Below the pieces are notes generated by a model that did no database searches, was not told the origin of the DNA, and worked only from the letters and a program-made list of their open reading frames with translations. From positions 16,920 through 80,919 of the forward strand of contig NZ_CABFPH010000015.1 of assembly GCF_902141845.1 (NCBI RefSeq): a stretch of DNA of 64,000 bases, read 5' to 3'. The stretch is from Methylobacterium symbioticum. GTDB lineage: Bacteria; Pseudomonadota; Alphaproteobacteria; Rhizobiales; Beijerinckiaceae. The position numbers were made by a program, and so were the translations under genes. Shown piece by piece: positions 38,212 through 45,988 of the stretch (position 1 is its first letter; each line of letters opens with the position of its first letter).

Positions 38212-39327
38212 TCAGGCGAGCGGCCTCCGCCGCGGGTTCGGGTTACGGTCGGCCTCCGATTCGCCGTGGGCGGCGCGCTCGTAGGCGGTGACGATGCGGC
38301 GCACGAGGTCGTGGCGGACCACGTCCACGTCCTTGAAGGTGACGCGGCCGATGCCCTCGACGCCGTCGAGCACCTGCACCGCCTCGACGAGTCCGGATTT
38401 CTGCCCCGGCGGCAGGTCGATCTGGCTCGGATCGCCGGTGACGATCATGCGGGAGCCCTCGCCGAGGCGGGTGAGGAACATCTTCATCTGCATCGAGGTG
38501 GTGTTCTGCGCCTCGTCCAGCAGCACCACGGCGTTGGTCAGCGTCCGCCCGCGCATGAAGGCGAGCGGCGCGATCTCGATGATGCCGGTCTGCAGCCCGC
38601 GGTCGACGTGGCGCGCCTCCATGAAATCGTAGAGGGCGTCGTAGATCGGCCTCAGATAGGGATCGACCTTCTCGCGCATGTCGCCCGGCAGGAAGCCGAG
38701 GCGTTCGCCGGCCTCGACGGCGGGGCGCGACAGGATCAGCCGCTCGGCATGGCCCTGCTCCAGAAGCGAGACCGCGTGGCCCACCGCGAGCCAGGTCTTG
38801 CCGGTGCCGGCCGGCCCCTCCGCGAAGACCAGCTCGTTGGTGCGCAGCAGCTTGATGTAGGCGTCCTGCGCGGCGTTGCGGGCGCGGACCGCGCCGCGGC
38901 GGCGGGTGGCGATCTGCTCGAAGCGCGGATTGCCGTTGCTGTCAGCCGGGCTCTCGGCCGGGATCTCGGCCTGCGGGAACAGGTTGCCCTGGAGCGTCGC
39001 CTCCTGGATCGCCCCGTCCACCTCGCCGAGGGTCAGCGGGCCACCCTCGCGGGCGCGGTCGTAGAGCTTCTCGAACACCCGCCGCGCCAGCTCGGCCCCG
39101 TCCGGCGGCCCCTTGACCACGAGGTGGTTGCCGAGGGCCGTCGCGGTCACACCGAGCTTGCGCTCAAGATGGGCGACGTTCTGGTCGTACTGGCCGAAGA
39201 CGAGGCTCGCGAGGCGGTTGTCGTCGAAGGTCAGCGAGATCTCGGCAGTCTCGTAGGGGCCGCTGCGGGGATTGCCGCCCCGCGGGCGCGGCGTGCCGCG
39301 ACCGGCCGATCCGTCAGCTGGCGTCAC
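38212..39327 (-). CDS. phoH: PhoH-family ATPase (YbeZ)
   Basis: This 371-residue protein has a P-loop (FAEGPAGTGKTWLAVG) and Walker B (AVVLLDEAQNTT), with SRMIVTGDPSQIDLP as sensor, the PhoH/YbeZ signature. It also has an N-terminal KH-like region (about residues 25-95). YbeZ partners YbeY in rRNA maturation. GTG start at 39327. The first 20 residues are Gly/Arg/Pro-rich and may be variable. miaB is 75 bp upstream on the same strand. Confidence 0.94.
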   Translation of the reverse strand: MTPADGSAGRGTPRPRGGNPRSGPYETAEISLTFDDNRLASLVFGQYDQNVAHLERKLGVTATALGNHLVVKGPPDGAELARRVFEKLYDRAREGGPLTLGEVDGAIQEATLQGNLFPQAEIPAESPADSNGNPRFEQIATRRRGAVRARNAAQDAYIKLLRTNELVFAEGPAGTGKTWLAVGHAVSLLEQGHAERLILSRPAVEAGERLGFLPGDMREKVDPYLRPIYDALYDFMEARHVDRGLQTGIIEIAPLAFMRGRTLTNAVVLLDEAQNTTSMQMKMFLTRLGEGSRMIVTGDPSQIDLPPGQKSGLVEAVQVLDGVEGIGRVTFKDVDVVRHDLVRRIVTAYERAAHGESEADRNPNPRRRPLA

Positions 39328-39402
39328 GAACGATGTCCTTCGATTGGGGGCGCAGCCGTCGCCCTCCCGCCACTGTGGGGGAGGGGGTGACGCTGCATCG
39401 GT

Positions 39403-40740
39403 TCACGCGGCCTCGGCCCGGGTCGCCAGCTCGCCGTAGAGGCTGTTCGCCCCCGCCTCGCGGATGCGCACGGGCACCACGCTGCCGATCGTCGATGTGG
39501 GGGCCTCGAAATGGACCGCCAGCATGTGCGGCGTCTTGCCCGCGACCTGGCCGGGATGGCGTCCGGCCTTCTCGACCAGCACCTCGACCCGTTGCCCCTC
39601 GGCCGCGCGCTGATAGGCGTGGCGCTGCGCGTCGAGCAGGGCCTGGAGCGCGGCGAGGCGCTCGGACTTCACCGGCTCGGGCACCGCGTCGGCTCGCTCG
39701 GCCGCGGGCGTGCCGGGGCGGGGGCTGTACTTGAAGGAGAAGGCGCTCTCGAAGCCCACATCCGCCACGAGCCGCATCGTCTCGGCGAAATCCGCATCGG
39801 TCTCGCCGGGAAAGCCGACGATGAAGTCGGAGGACAGGGCGATGTCCGGCCGGGCCGCCCGCACCCGCTCGATCAGGCGGCGGTACTGGTCGCCCGTGTG
39901 CTTGCGGTTCATCGCCTTGAGGATCCGGTCCGAGCCCGACTGCACCGGCAGGTGCAGATAGGGCATCAGGGCCGGGATCTCGGCATGGGCCCGGATCAGG
40001 TCGTCGGCCATGTCGTTGGGATGGCTGGTGGTGTAGCGGATCCGGGCGACGCCCGGGATCGCGGCAACGGCGCGCATCAGGTCGGGCAGGCTCGCCGCCG
40101 CGCCATCCGCGCCCAGCCCGTGATAGGCATTCACGTTCTGGCCGATCAGGGTGATCTCGCGCACGCCCTCGGCCACGAGCCGCTCGGCCTCGGCCAGCAC
40201 CGCGGGGACGGGGCGGGAGACCTCGGCGCCGCGGGTATAGGGCACCACGCAGAAGGCGCAGAACTTGTCGCAGCCCTCCTGCACGGTGAGGAAGGCGGTC
40301 ACCCCGCGGTTGCGGCGCGCGGGCAGGTGGTCGAACTTGTCCTCGGCCGGGAACTCGGTATCGACCACGCGGCGCTCGCGGGAGCGGGCCAGCAGTTCCG
40401 GCAGGCGGTGGTAGCTCTGGGGGCCGACCACCACGTCGACCGCGGGCTGGCGCGCGACGATCTCCGCCCCCTCCGCCTGCGCCACGCAGCCCGCCACCAC
40501 GATGCGGGTGTCGAGGCCGGCGCGCTTGCGCTCGCCCTTCAGCTCGCGCAGGCGCCCGAGCTCGGAATAGACCTTCTCGGCCGCCTTCTCACGGATGTGG
40601 CAGGTGTTGAGGACGACGACATCCGCCTCCTCCACCGACTCGGTCGGCACGAAGCCCTCGGCGCCGAGGACATCCGCCATGCGGGCGGCGTCGTAGGCGT
40701 TCATCTGGCAACCGTAGGATTTGACGAAGGCTTTCTTCAA
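39403..40740 (-). CDS. miaB: tRNA-2-methylthio-N6-isopentenyladenosine synthase
   Basis: This 445-residue radical-SAM enzyme methylthiolates A37 of tRNAs reading codons that start with U. The N-terminal cluster cysteines are Cys11, Cys47 and Cys85; the radical-SAM motif is Cys157-x3-Cys161-x2-Cys164 ([10 protein letters not shown]). A TRAM domain closes the protein. The start is TTG at 40740, giving [11 protein letters not shown]; there is no good ATG alternative and only a weak ribosome-binding site. It is first gene of the miaB-phoH-ybeY-corC-lnt block. Confidence 0.95.
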   Translation of the reverse strand: MKKAFVKSYGCQMNAYDAARMADVLGAEGFVPTESVEEADVVVLNTCHIREKAAEKVYSELGRLRELKGERKRAGLDTRIVVAGCVAQAEGAEIVARQPAVDVVVGPQSYHRLPELLARSRERRVVDTEFPAEDKFDHLPARRNRGVTAFLTVQEGCDKFCAFCVVPYTRGAEVSRPVPAVLAEAERLVAEGVREITLIGQNVNAYHGLGADGAAASLPDLMRAVAAIPGVARIRYTTSHPNDMADDLIRAHAEIPALMPYLHLPVQSGSDRILKAMNRKHTGDQYRRLIERVRAARPDIALSSDFIVGFPGETDADFAETMRLVADVGFESAFSFKYSPRPGTPAAERADAVPEPVKSERLAALQALLDAQRHAYQRAAEGQRVEVLVEKAGRHPGQVAGKTPHMLAVHFEAPTSTIGSVVPVRIREAGANSLYGELATRAEAA

Positions 40741-40918
40741 CGCGTCCCGTCCCGCTTGTCCGTCCCCCGGCCGCTCAAGTCCCCATCCAAGGCCGGGCGG
40801 CGGCCTCTACCACAGATTTCGCCCCGCGTCGCGGCGGGGTCATGTGGCCCGATCGCGCGAGACCCGCACCGTCCTCCCCATCGCTGCGGGGAGGGGCGGG
40901 ACGGGGCGCGACTCTCTT

Positions 40919-40975
40919 CCCTCTCCCCTCTGCGGGAGAGGGTGGCCCTCGCGTGAGCGAGGGTCGGGAAAGGGG
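40919..40975 (+). repeat. dispersed intergenic palindromic repeat, copy 2
   Basis: This copy matches 17933-17994 over most of its length. Its inner hairpin is CCCTCGC (40946-40952) with GCGAGGG (40957-40963), where two base pairs differ from copy 1 in a compensating way. Confidence 0.8.
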
Positions 40976-41000
40976 AGCAAGGGTTCCGGACGGGGCGCGG

Positions 41001-41035
41001 GTCCCCTCTCCCGTTCGGGAGAGGGACAGGGTGAG
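41001..41035 (-). repeat. GGGAGAGGG hairpin repeat, minus-strand copy
   Basis: CCCTCTCCCG-TT-CGGGAGAGGG lies within 41004-41025, followed by ACAGGGTGAGGG. It is the reverse complement of the repeat at 41103-41141, so the two face each other across 67 bp. Confidence 0.7.
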
Positions 41036-41102
41036 GGTCGAGAATTATCAGGATGGGGCTCCGCACGAGCCGCTTCGCCGTCGCGACGACTCCGGACAGT
41101 TC

Positions 41103-41141
41103 TCATCCCTCACCCCAGCCCTCTCCCGAACGGGAGAGGGG
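41103..41141 (+). repeat. GGGAGAGGG hairpin repeat, plus-strand copy
   Basis: CCCTCACCCCAG precedes the perfect hairpin CCCTCTCCCG-AA-CGGGAGAGGG (41119-41140). A degenerate relative (CCCTCTCCCGGTCGGGAAGGGG) lies near 50671. Confidence 0.7.
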
Positions 41142-41184
41142 CCTGTCGCGGATCCTGCGAATACGAGGAAGACAGCGCACGTGC

Positions 41185-41356
41185 TTTCGGCCCCGCGCGG
41201 ATGCTCCGCCGGGGGTATGGCTGGCGCGGTCGGGGTGACGCGGGACGCCGCGGAGCCCGAAACGCAACGTTGCACAAGCCGGCTCCCCGGCGTCCCGCGG
41301 CAGAAGCTCCTGGGCCAAGGCCCGCTCGCGCCTGCCGTCTTGTCGTCGCGGTGTCT
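41185..41356 (+). ncRNA. candidate structured element, copy A (two hairpins)
   Basis: Conserved blocks in order are TTTCGGCCCCGCGCG (41185-41199), ATGGCTGG (41217-41224), hairpin I (arms 41239-41257 and 41281-41299, 19 bp with one C-C mismatch, 23-base loop containing the palindrome GCAACGTTGC), hairpin II (GGCAG 41299-41303 with CTGCC 41332-41336, and inner GGGCC-AA-GGCCC 41312-41323), and CCGTCTTGTCGTCGCGGTGTCT split at 41335-41356. Copy B at 18535-18698 has the same order. Between copies one stem pair changes from G-C to A-T, and hairpin II keeps its shape with different sequence. No promoter was identified. Confidence 0.5.
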
Positions 41357-41723
41357 GTCCCGGCGTCCTCCGACCTCGCGACTGCCGCTGGCCGGGTCCG
41401 GTCCCTGTCGGGACGGGAACCCCGTGCACGCTGACATCCGCCCGTCCGGCGCGAGGCCCGCCTCGTAGTGGGTCGGGCCGGCGAGTCTCTGGCGATCCCC
41501 CAGAACCGGGTCGGGACGGGCGCATTTCCTCAGCCCGCCTCACCGCCCGGATCCGAGCAGACCTTGCGTCGGCACGCCGCCCGGGGCACCGGCCGGATCC
41601 GAGGCCGATGACGCGGGCACCGCCCCGCCGTCCGCGCCCCTCCCGGTCGGTCCCCGGGACGAGCCCCCGAAAGGCAGCGCAGGATCACCCCTGCGATGCC
41701 GGGCGGCAGGTGCGAGCAAATGA

Positions 41724-41746
41724 GCACAAAACAGGAACATTGTCAA
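41724..41746 (-). promoter_or_regulatory. TTGACA box overlapped by a LexA-like site
   Basis: On the minus strand TTGACA (41746-41741) is followed two bases later by GTTCCTGTTTTGTGC (41738-41724), one base off the alphaproteobacterial LexA form GTTC-N7-GTTC. A -10 box is not clear, and I see no gene directly downstream, so it could be chance or a relic. Confidence 0.3.
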
Positions 41747-41778
41747 GCCCGGAGGCCCACCACAAACGCGCCGCCCGG

Positions 41779-42663
41779 TCAGATCCCCGCCATCCCGGCA
41801 TCCGGCATGCCGGGCAAATCGCCCGCCTGCTGTGGGGCCGGGTCCGGGATCCGGCCCGGCTCGCGGCCGGCGCGCACCGCGCGCAGGGCGGCGCGCACCG
41901 AGGCCTCCGCCTGGGCTGTGGCGCGCTTGCGGTCGGTGCCGGCCTCGAAGGCGATGGGCGCCCCCCAGGTGACGTGGAGGTCGAGGGGCCCCTCGCGCAG
42001 GAAGGTGACGAGATGGGGCGCGAGGTCCATGTCGCCGTACCAGGCCACGTCGGGCCGCTCGGCGCGGGTGACCGGCAGGCCGTTGCGGCGCGGGTAGCTC
42101 AGCGCCAGGGGCTGCAGGCGGATGCGGTCGAGCCGGCCGGCCGAGGCCTCGCGCTCCGCCTCGATGGCCGTGCGCGCCGCCCCGACCAGGGAGGAGCGGA
42201 AGGGCAGAAGGCGGGTCCCGTCCCCCGTGGTGCCCTCGGCGAAGAGCACCACGAGCTCGCCCGCGGCGAGGCGCGAGCCCAGCGTCGCGTTGACCTCCGC
42301 GGTGGCGGCGCGCCGGGCCCGGTCGATGAAGATCGTCCGCTGCAGCACGGCGAACCAGCCGATCACCGGCCAGCCGGCGATCTCGGACTTCGCCACGAAG
42401 GAGAGAGGCCGCAGCGAACCGAGCGCGATGATGTCGAGCCAGGAGACGTGGTTGGCGAGAACGAGCGCCGCCTCGCCGGGGCCCGGCGGCGTGCCGCTCT
42501 GCGTCACCCGCACCGCGAACAGGCGCAGGAACAAGCGGTGGAACAGCATCGGCGCCAGGCCCGAGGACCGCCCGAGGCGGAGCGCCAGCCAGTGCGGCCC
42601 GACGAGGACGAGGAACCCCGCCGCCAGCACGAGGAGGCGGGCGGCGATGCCGAGGCGGGTCAC
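41779..42663 (-). CDS. plsC: 1-acyl-sn-glycerol-3-phosphate acyltransferase family protein
   Basis: This 294-residue membrane-associated acyltransferase has the catalytic H-x4-D motif as His72-VSWL-Asp77 and the substrate motif FAEGTTGDGTRLLPF with Glu143. A hydrophobic segment at residues 8-28 anchors it. Paralogues acylate lysophospholipids or ornithine lipids, so the acceptor is not certain. It follows rimI with a 10-bp gap in the tsaB-rimI-plsC unit. Confidence 0.88.
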   Translation of the reverse strand: MTRLGIAARLLVLAAGFLVLVGPHWLALRLGRSSGLAPMLFHRLFLRLFAVRVTQSGTPPGPGEAALVLANHVSWLDIIALGSLRPLSFVAKSEIAGWPVIGWFAVLQRTIFIDRARRAATAEVNATLGSRLAAGELVVLFAEGTTGDGTRLLPFRSSLVGAARTAIEAEREASAGRLDRIRLQPLALSYPRRNGLPVTRAERPDVAWYGDMDLAPHLVTFLREGPLDLHVTWGAPIAFEAGTDRKRATAQAEASVRAALRAVRAGREPGRIPDPAPQQAGDLPGMPDAGMAGI

Positions 42664-42673
42664 GGCCGCCCCG

Positions 42674-43195
42674 TCACGCGAGGTCGGCGCGCATGGTCAG
42701 GGCGGTGGCGCGGCTGCCATCCGCCTTGAGGTAGTAGCCGGTGCGGGCGCCGATCCGGGCGAAGCCGTGCCGGGCGTAGAGCTTCAGCGCGGGCGCGTTG
42801 CCCTCGTCCACCTCCAGATGGACATGGGCGATGCCGGCGCGGGCGAGATCGGCGAGATGGGTGCGCAGCAGCCGGTGGCTCAGCCCGCCGCCGCGCGCGG
42901 CCGGCGACAGCACCACGGTGAGGATCTCGGCCTCGTCGGCGGCCTTGCGCGAGAGGATGAAGCCCTGGAGCGTGCCGGCCCGCCAGAGGGCGTGGGCATG
43001 GGTGGAGCGCTCGCAGAGCAGGCGCTCGAACTCGTGCGCGTCCCAGGGCCGCGCGAAGGCGGTGGCGTGGAGCCGCGCCAGCGCCGACGCCTGTCCGGCA
43101 TCGGTCAGGGGCGCCACATAGGGCTCGGGCAGGAAGGCGTCCCACCAAGCGAGCCACCAATCGAGAGGCCAGAAGCTGGAGGCGTGGCGGCTCAT
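42674..43195 (-). CDS. rimI: ribosomal-protein-alanine N-acetyltransferase RimI
   Basis: This is a 173-residue GNAT protein. The acetyl-CoA site is LSPAARGGGLSHRLLRTH, and ALKLYARHGFARIGARTGYY is the C-terminal motif shared by RimI proteins. The N-terminus (MSRHASSFWPLDWWLAWWDAFL) is Trp-rich and longer than in E. coli RimI. Its ATG overlaps the tsaB TGA by four bases (ATGA). In many bacteria rimI follows tsaB. Confidence 0.88.
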   Translation of the reverse strand: MSRHASSFWPLDWWLAWWDAFLPEPYVAPLTDAGQASALARLHATAFARPWDAHEFERLLCERSTHAHALWRAGTLQGFILSRKAADEAEILTVVLSPAARGGGLSHRLLRTHLADLARAGIAHVHLEVDEGNAPALKLYARHGFARIGARTGYYLKADGSRATALTMRADLA

Positions 43196-43872
43196 CGGCG
43201 GGCGAGCCTCGCATGGTCCTGGGGCTTCGCATCGGCCCCGCGCAGATACATCGGCCGCGGCAGCGCCTGGGCCGGGTCGGCGACCTGACCCAGCGAGGCG
43301 ACCGAGAGGATGTCGGGCCCGCCCGTGCCGGAGACGGTCACGGCGACGCCGCGCGCCTCGAGGGCCGCAGCGAGGAGCGGCGCGCCGGAGCCGGTGAGCG
43401 TAACGGGGCCGGGTCCGAGGCGGTCGGCTGCCGCGTCGAGGGGAATATGGGTCGGCGGCACCACGATGCCGTCGGTGGCGTGCAGGGCGAGCAGGTAGAC
43501 GGCGCCGTGCCGCGCATCGATCACGGCGGCGAGGGTGCCCTCGTGCCCGGCGGCGAGCAGCGGCGCCAGGAGCGCCGACAGGGTGGTGACGCCGACGACG
43601 GGCGTTTCCAGGGCGAGGCCGAGCGCACGGGCCGCCGAGAGGCCGACGCGCAGGCCCGTATAGCTGCCGGGGCCGACCGTGACGGCGACGCGCTCCAGGC
43701 TCTCGAAGCCCCCCTCGACCCGGGCCATCACCCGTTCCACCAGGGGCAGCAGCGCCTCCGCGTGGCCGCGGGACAGCACCATGCTCTCCTGCGCGACCGC
43801 GCCGGCCGCGGCGTCGTCGACGACGCAGGCCGAGCAGAGGTCGAGCGCCGTGTCGATGGCCAGGATCCGCAC
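43192..43872 (-). CDS. tsaB: tRNA threonylcarbamoyladenosine synthesis protein TsaB
   Basis: This 226-residue ASKHA-fold protein works with TsaD and TsaE to make t6A37 in tRNA. It begins RILAIDTALDLCSACVV and contains VTVGPGSYTGLRVGLSAARAL, the family signature. I chose GTG 43872, preceded by GGGAG; GTG 43878, two codons upstream, is equally possible. It is coupled to rimI. Confidence 0.92.
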   Translation of the reverse strand: MRILAIDTALDLCSACVVDDAAAGAVAQESMVLSRGHAEALLPLVERVMARVEGGFESLERVAVTVGPGSYTGLRVGLSAARALGLALETPVVGVTTLSALLAPLLAAGHEGTLAAVIDARHGAVYLLALHATDGIVVPPTHIPLDAAADRLGPGPVTLTGSGAPLLAAALEARGVAVTVSGTGGPDILSVASLGQVADPAQALPRPMYLRGADAKPQDHARLARR

Positions 43873-44023
43873 GCTCACTCCCGTCCGCCGGCATCCGTGC
43901 CGGCCCATGTCCTTCGATGGCGAAACTACGGCAAAACGGCCGCCCCGTCAGGCGGAGCGGCCGTGATCCCGTGCTGTTGGGCCGGGGGTGTGGCCCGGCT
44001 GCGTCTGTGCGCCGAGGCGCTCC

Positions 44024-44590
44024 TCAGACCGCCTGGACTTCCCGCACCTGCGGCAGGAAGTGGCGGAACAGGTTCTGCACGCCCTGCCGGAGCGTCGCCG
44101 TGGAGGACGGGCAGCCCGAGCAGGCGCCCTTCATCTCCAGGTAGACCACGCCCTCCTTGTAGCCGCGGAAGGTGATGTCGCCGCCATCGCCCGCCACCGC
44201 CGGGCGCACCCGGGTCTCGAGCAGGTCCTTGATGGTGACGACGGTGTCGTGGTCGGCTTCGTCGTAGAACTCCTCGGAGGTGTCGTCCGCGGCGTCCACA
44301 CCGTCCTCCAGCACCGGCGCGCCGGACTGGAAATGCTCCATGATGGCACCGAGCACGGCGGGCTTGACCTGGGGCCAGCCATCGCCGCCCTCGGCCTTGG
44401 TCACCGAGATGAAATCGTGCCCGACATAGACGCCGGAGACGCCCGCCACGTCGAACAGGCGGGCGGCAAGCGGCGAGCGCGCGGCGGATTCGGCGTCCTT
44501 CGCCTCGAAGGTGCCCTCGGGCAGCACCACGCGGCCCGGCAGGAACTTGAGGGTGGCGGGATTCGGCGTGGCTTCGGTCTGGATGAACAT
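44024..44590 (-). CDS. NifU-domain iron-sulfur scaffold/carrier protein
   Basis: This 188-residue protein has an N-terminal Nfu_N domain ([19 protein letters not shown]) and a C-terminal NifU domain with Cys157-SG-Cys160, which binds a 4Fe-4S cluster in the dimer. The architecture matches the alphaproteobacterial and mitochondrial Nfu1 type, which hands clusters to apoproteins such as lipoyl synthase and aconitase. An acidic linker (residues about 95-115) joins the domains. It is divergent from rplS. Confidence 0.93.
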   Translation of the reverse strand: MFIQTEATPNPATLKFLPGRVVLPEGTFEAKDAESAARSPLAARLFDVAGVSGVYVGHDFISVTKAEGGDGWPQVKPAVLGAIMEHFQSGAPVLEDGVDAADDTSEEFYDEADHDTVVTIKDLLETRVRPAVAGDGGDITFRGYKEGVVYLEMKGACSGCPSSTATLRQGVQNLFRHFLPQVREVQAV

Positions 44591-44954
44591 GAAGGGATCC
44601 TCGTCCGCTGCGCCGGTTCAAGGCCGGCCGGGAACGGCGCGCGACGCGCCACCCTCCATGTGGCCCGGGAAGCGGATTTTCTCAACCGCAAGACCGACGC
44701 CGAGACCGGGCGCGTGGGCCGCCGACGCAGGCGGAGCCTGCCGGCGCGGAGAGCGCCGCGCGGAGCCGGCCGGGCGTCGAGCGAAGCGGAAGCCAAAGCC
44801 GCGGACGCGGCTGCCGGCGCCTGAGGCGAGCCTTCAAGCATCGACAAAGCCGTCACGATCCTGTAATGGCGCCGCCAACTCACAACAGGATCGCCGAAAT
44901 CCTGGCGTGCCGATCCCATCCGGGGATCAGGGACGCGACGGCTGGAGCATTGCC
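44591..44954. other. divergent intergenic region upstream of rplS and the NifU gene
   Basis: This 364-bp gap should hold both promoters. Open frames through it are extensions of rplS or shadows. Around 44836-44865 TCGACA and TGTAAT occur on the plus strand with a short 15-base spacing, so I do not call a promoter. No repeat or hairpin stands out. Confidence 0.5.
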
Positions 44955-45356
44955 ATGAACATCATCGAGCAGCTGGAGCGCGAGGAAGTCGCGCGCCTCA
45001 ACAAGACCATTCCCGATTTCGAGCCCGGCGACACGGTGATCGTGAACGTCCGCGTGAAGGAAGGCGAGCGCACCCGCGTCCAGGCCTATGAGGGCGTCTG
45101 CATCGCCCGCTCGGGCGGCGGCCTCAACGAGAGCTTCACGGTCCGCAAGATCTCCTACGGCGAGGGCGTCGAGCGCGTGTTCCCCGTGCACGGCCCGCTG
45201 ATCGATTCGATCAAGGTGGTCCGTCGCGGCAAGGTGCGCCGCGCCAAGCTGTACTACCTGCGCGACCGCCGCGGTAAGTCGGCCCGTATCGTCGAGCGCA
45301 GCGACCGCACCGCCAAGGCCCCGAAGGCCGCTGCGGCCCCCGCCGCCGCCGAGTAA
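44955..45356 (+). CDS. rplS: 50S ribosomal protein L19
   Basis: This 133-residue protein is easily recognised: [42 protein letters not shown] and [20 protein letters not shown] are L19 hallmarks. It sits at the 30S-50S interface. The C-terminus carries an Ala/Lys-rich extension of about 20 residues, common in this order. ATG 44955 is preceded by CTGGAG. It is not joined to rpsP, rimM and trmD in this window. Confidence 0.97.
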   Translation: MNIIEQLEREEVARLNKTIPDFEPGDTVIVNVRVKEGERTRVQAYEGVCIARSGGGLNESFTVRKISYGEGVERVFPVHGPLIDSIKVVRRGKVRRAKLYYLRDRRGKSARIVERSDRTAKAPKAAAAPAAAE

Positions 45357-45398
45357 GTTCGACGGTTCGGCCGCCGACGCGGCCGCTCCTGCGCAAGA

Positions 45399-45431
45399 AG
45401 CCCGTTCCGGGCCGTCCGGGGCGGGCTTTTT
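45399..45431 (+). terminator. intrinsic terminator of rplS
   Basis: AGCCCGTTCCGG (45399-45410) pairs with CCGGGGCGGGCT (45416-45427) over 12 positions including two G-T pairs, with a five-base loop, followed by a run of T ending in TTTTTC. It lies 42 bp after the rplS stop. Confidence 0.92.
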
Positions 45432-45510
45432 CATGGACGCCTCGGGCCATGGTCTCCCGGCGAATCGCCTGTACGATACACAGGTTGCGGGCCAGCTTTC
45501 GGAGCGAGGA

Positions 45511-45981
45511 ATGACGGCGCTGCTCGATCGGGCGATGGCGCGGGCGCGGCGGCGGCCCGCCGCGAAGCAGGACGAGATCGCGCGCCTCGTGCTCGCCCAT
45601 GCCGGCGAGGCCGAGACGGCGCCGGACGGCGTGGACGCGCAGACCCGCCGGGCCGTCCAGGCCTTCCTGCGCCACCTCGACGGCCGCTATCCGATCCGCG
45701 AGGCGATCCTGTTCGGCAACCGCGCCCGGCAGACCCATACGGCGGAGAGCGACGCGGATCTCGCTCTGGTCCTCGACGGGGAGCGGGGCGACCGCATGAC
45801 GGTCACCCTCGACATGGCCGAGGTGGCCGTCGACGTGCTGATGGAGACGGAGGTGCTGATCCAGCCGCTGCCGTTCTGGACCGGCGAGTTCGCGCATCCG
45901 GACAGGTTCAGCAATCCCGCGCTGATCGAGGCGATCCGCCGCGACGGCCTCCGAATCTCACACGCCGCGTCGGCCGGATGA
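45511..45981 (+). CDS. MNT-type nucleotidyltransferase-domain protein
   Basis: This 156-residue protein has a minimal nucleotidyltransferase core: FGNRARQTHTAESDADLALV replaces the usual GSRARG...SDIDLLV, with acidic residues Asp81, Asp83 and probably Asp108 (VAVDVL). The Gly-Ser of the motif is Gly69-Asn70 here. The first 35 residues form a helix resembling short antitoxin-type N-termini. I chose ATG 45511 with GGAG upstream; the frame is open from 45433. Such proteins often pair with HEPN proteins as toxin-antitoxin modules, but no HEPN gene is adjacent. Confidence 0.72.
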   Translation: MTALLDRAMARARRRPAAKQDEIARLVLAHAGEAETAPDGVDAQTRRAVQAFLRHLDGRYPIREAILFGNRARQTHTAESDADLALVLDGERGDRMTVTLDMAEVAVDVLMETEVLIQPLPFWTGEFAHPDRFSNPALIEAIRRDGLRISHAASAG

Positions 45982-45988
45982 GGCGCGT

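Larger units (their letters stand above)
40741..41778. other. long intergenic region with three repeat types, no gene seen
   Basis: This 1038-bp gap separates plsC and miaB, both on the minus strand. From left to right it has a repeat copy (40919-40975), two facing copies of a GGGAGAGGG hairpin repeat (41001-41035 and 41103-41141), the two-hairpin element (41185-41356), and a TTGACA plus LexA-like site on the minus strand (41724-41746). Open frames are Arg/Pro/Gly-rich and unconvincing. Confidence 0.7.

Noticed and set aside
41103..41746. Overlapping minus-strand frames downstream of the LexA-like site
   Set aside because: Their products are Arg/Gly/Pro-rich, cross repeats and show no similarity to SOS proteins such as ImuA.
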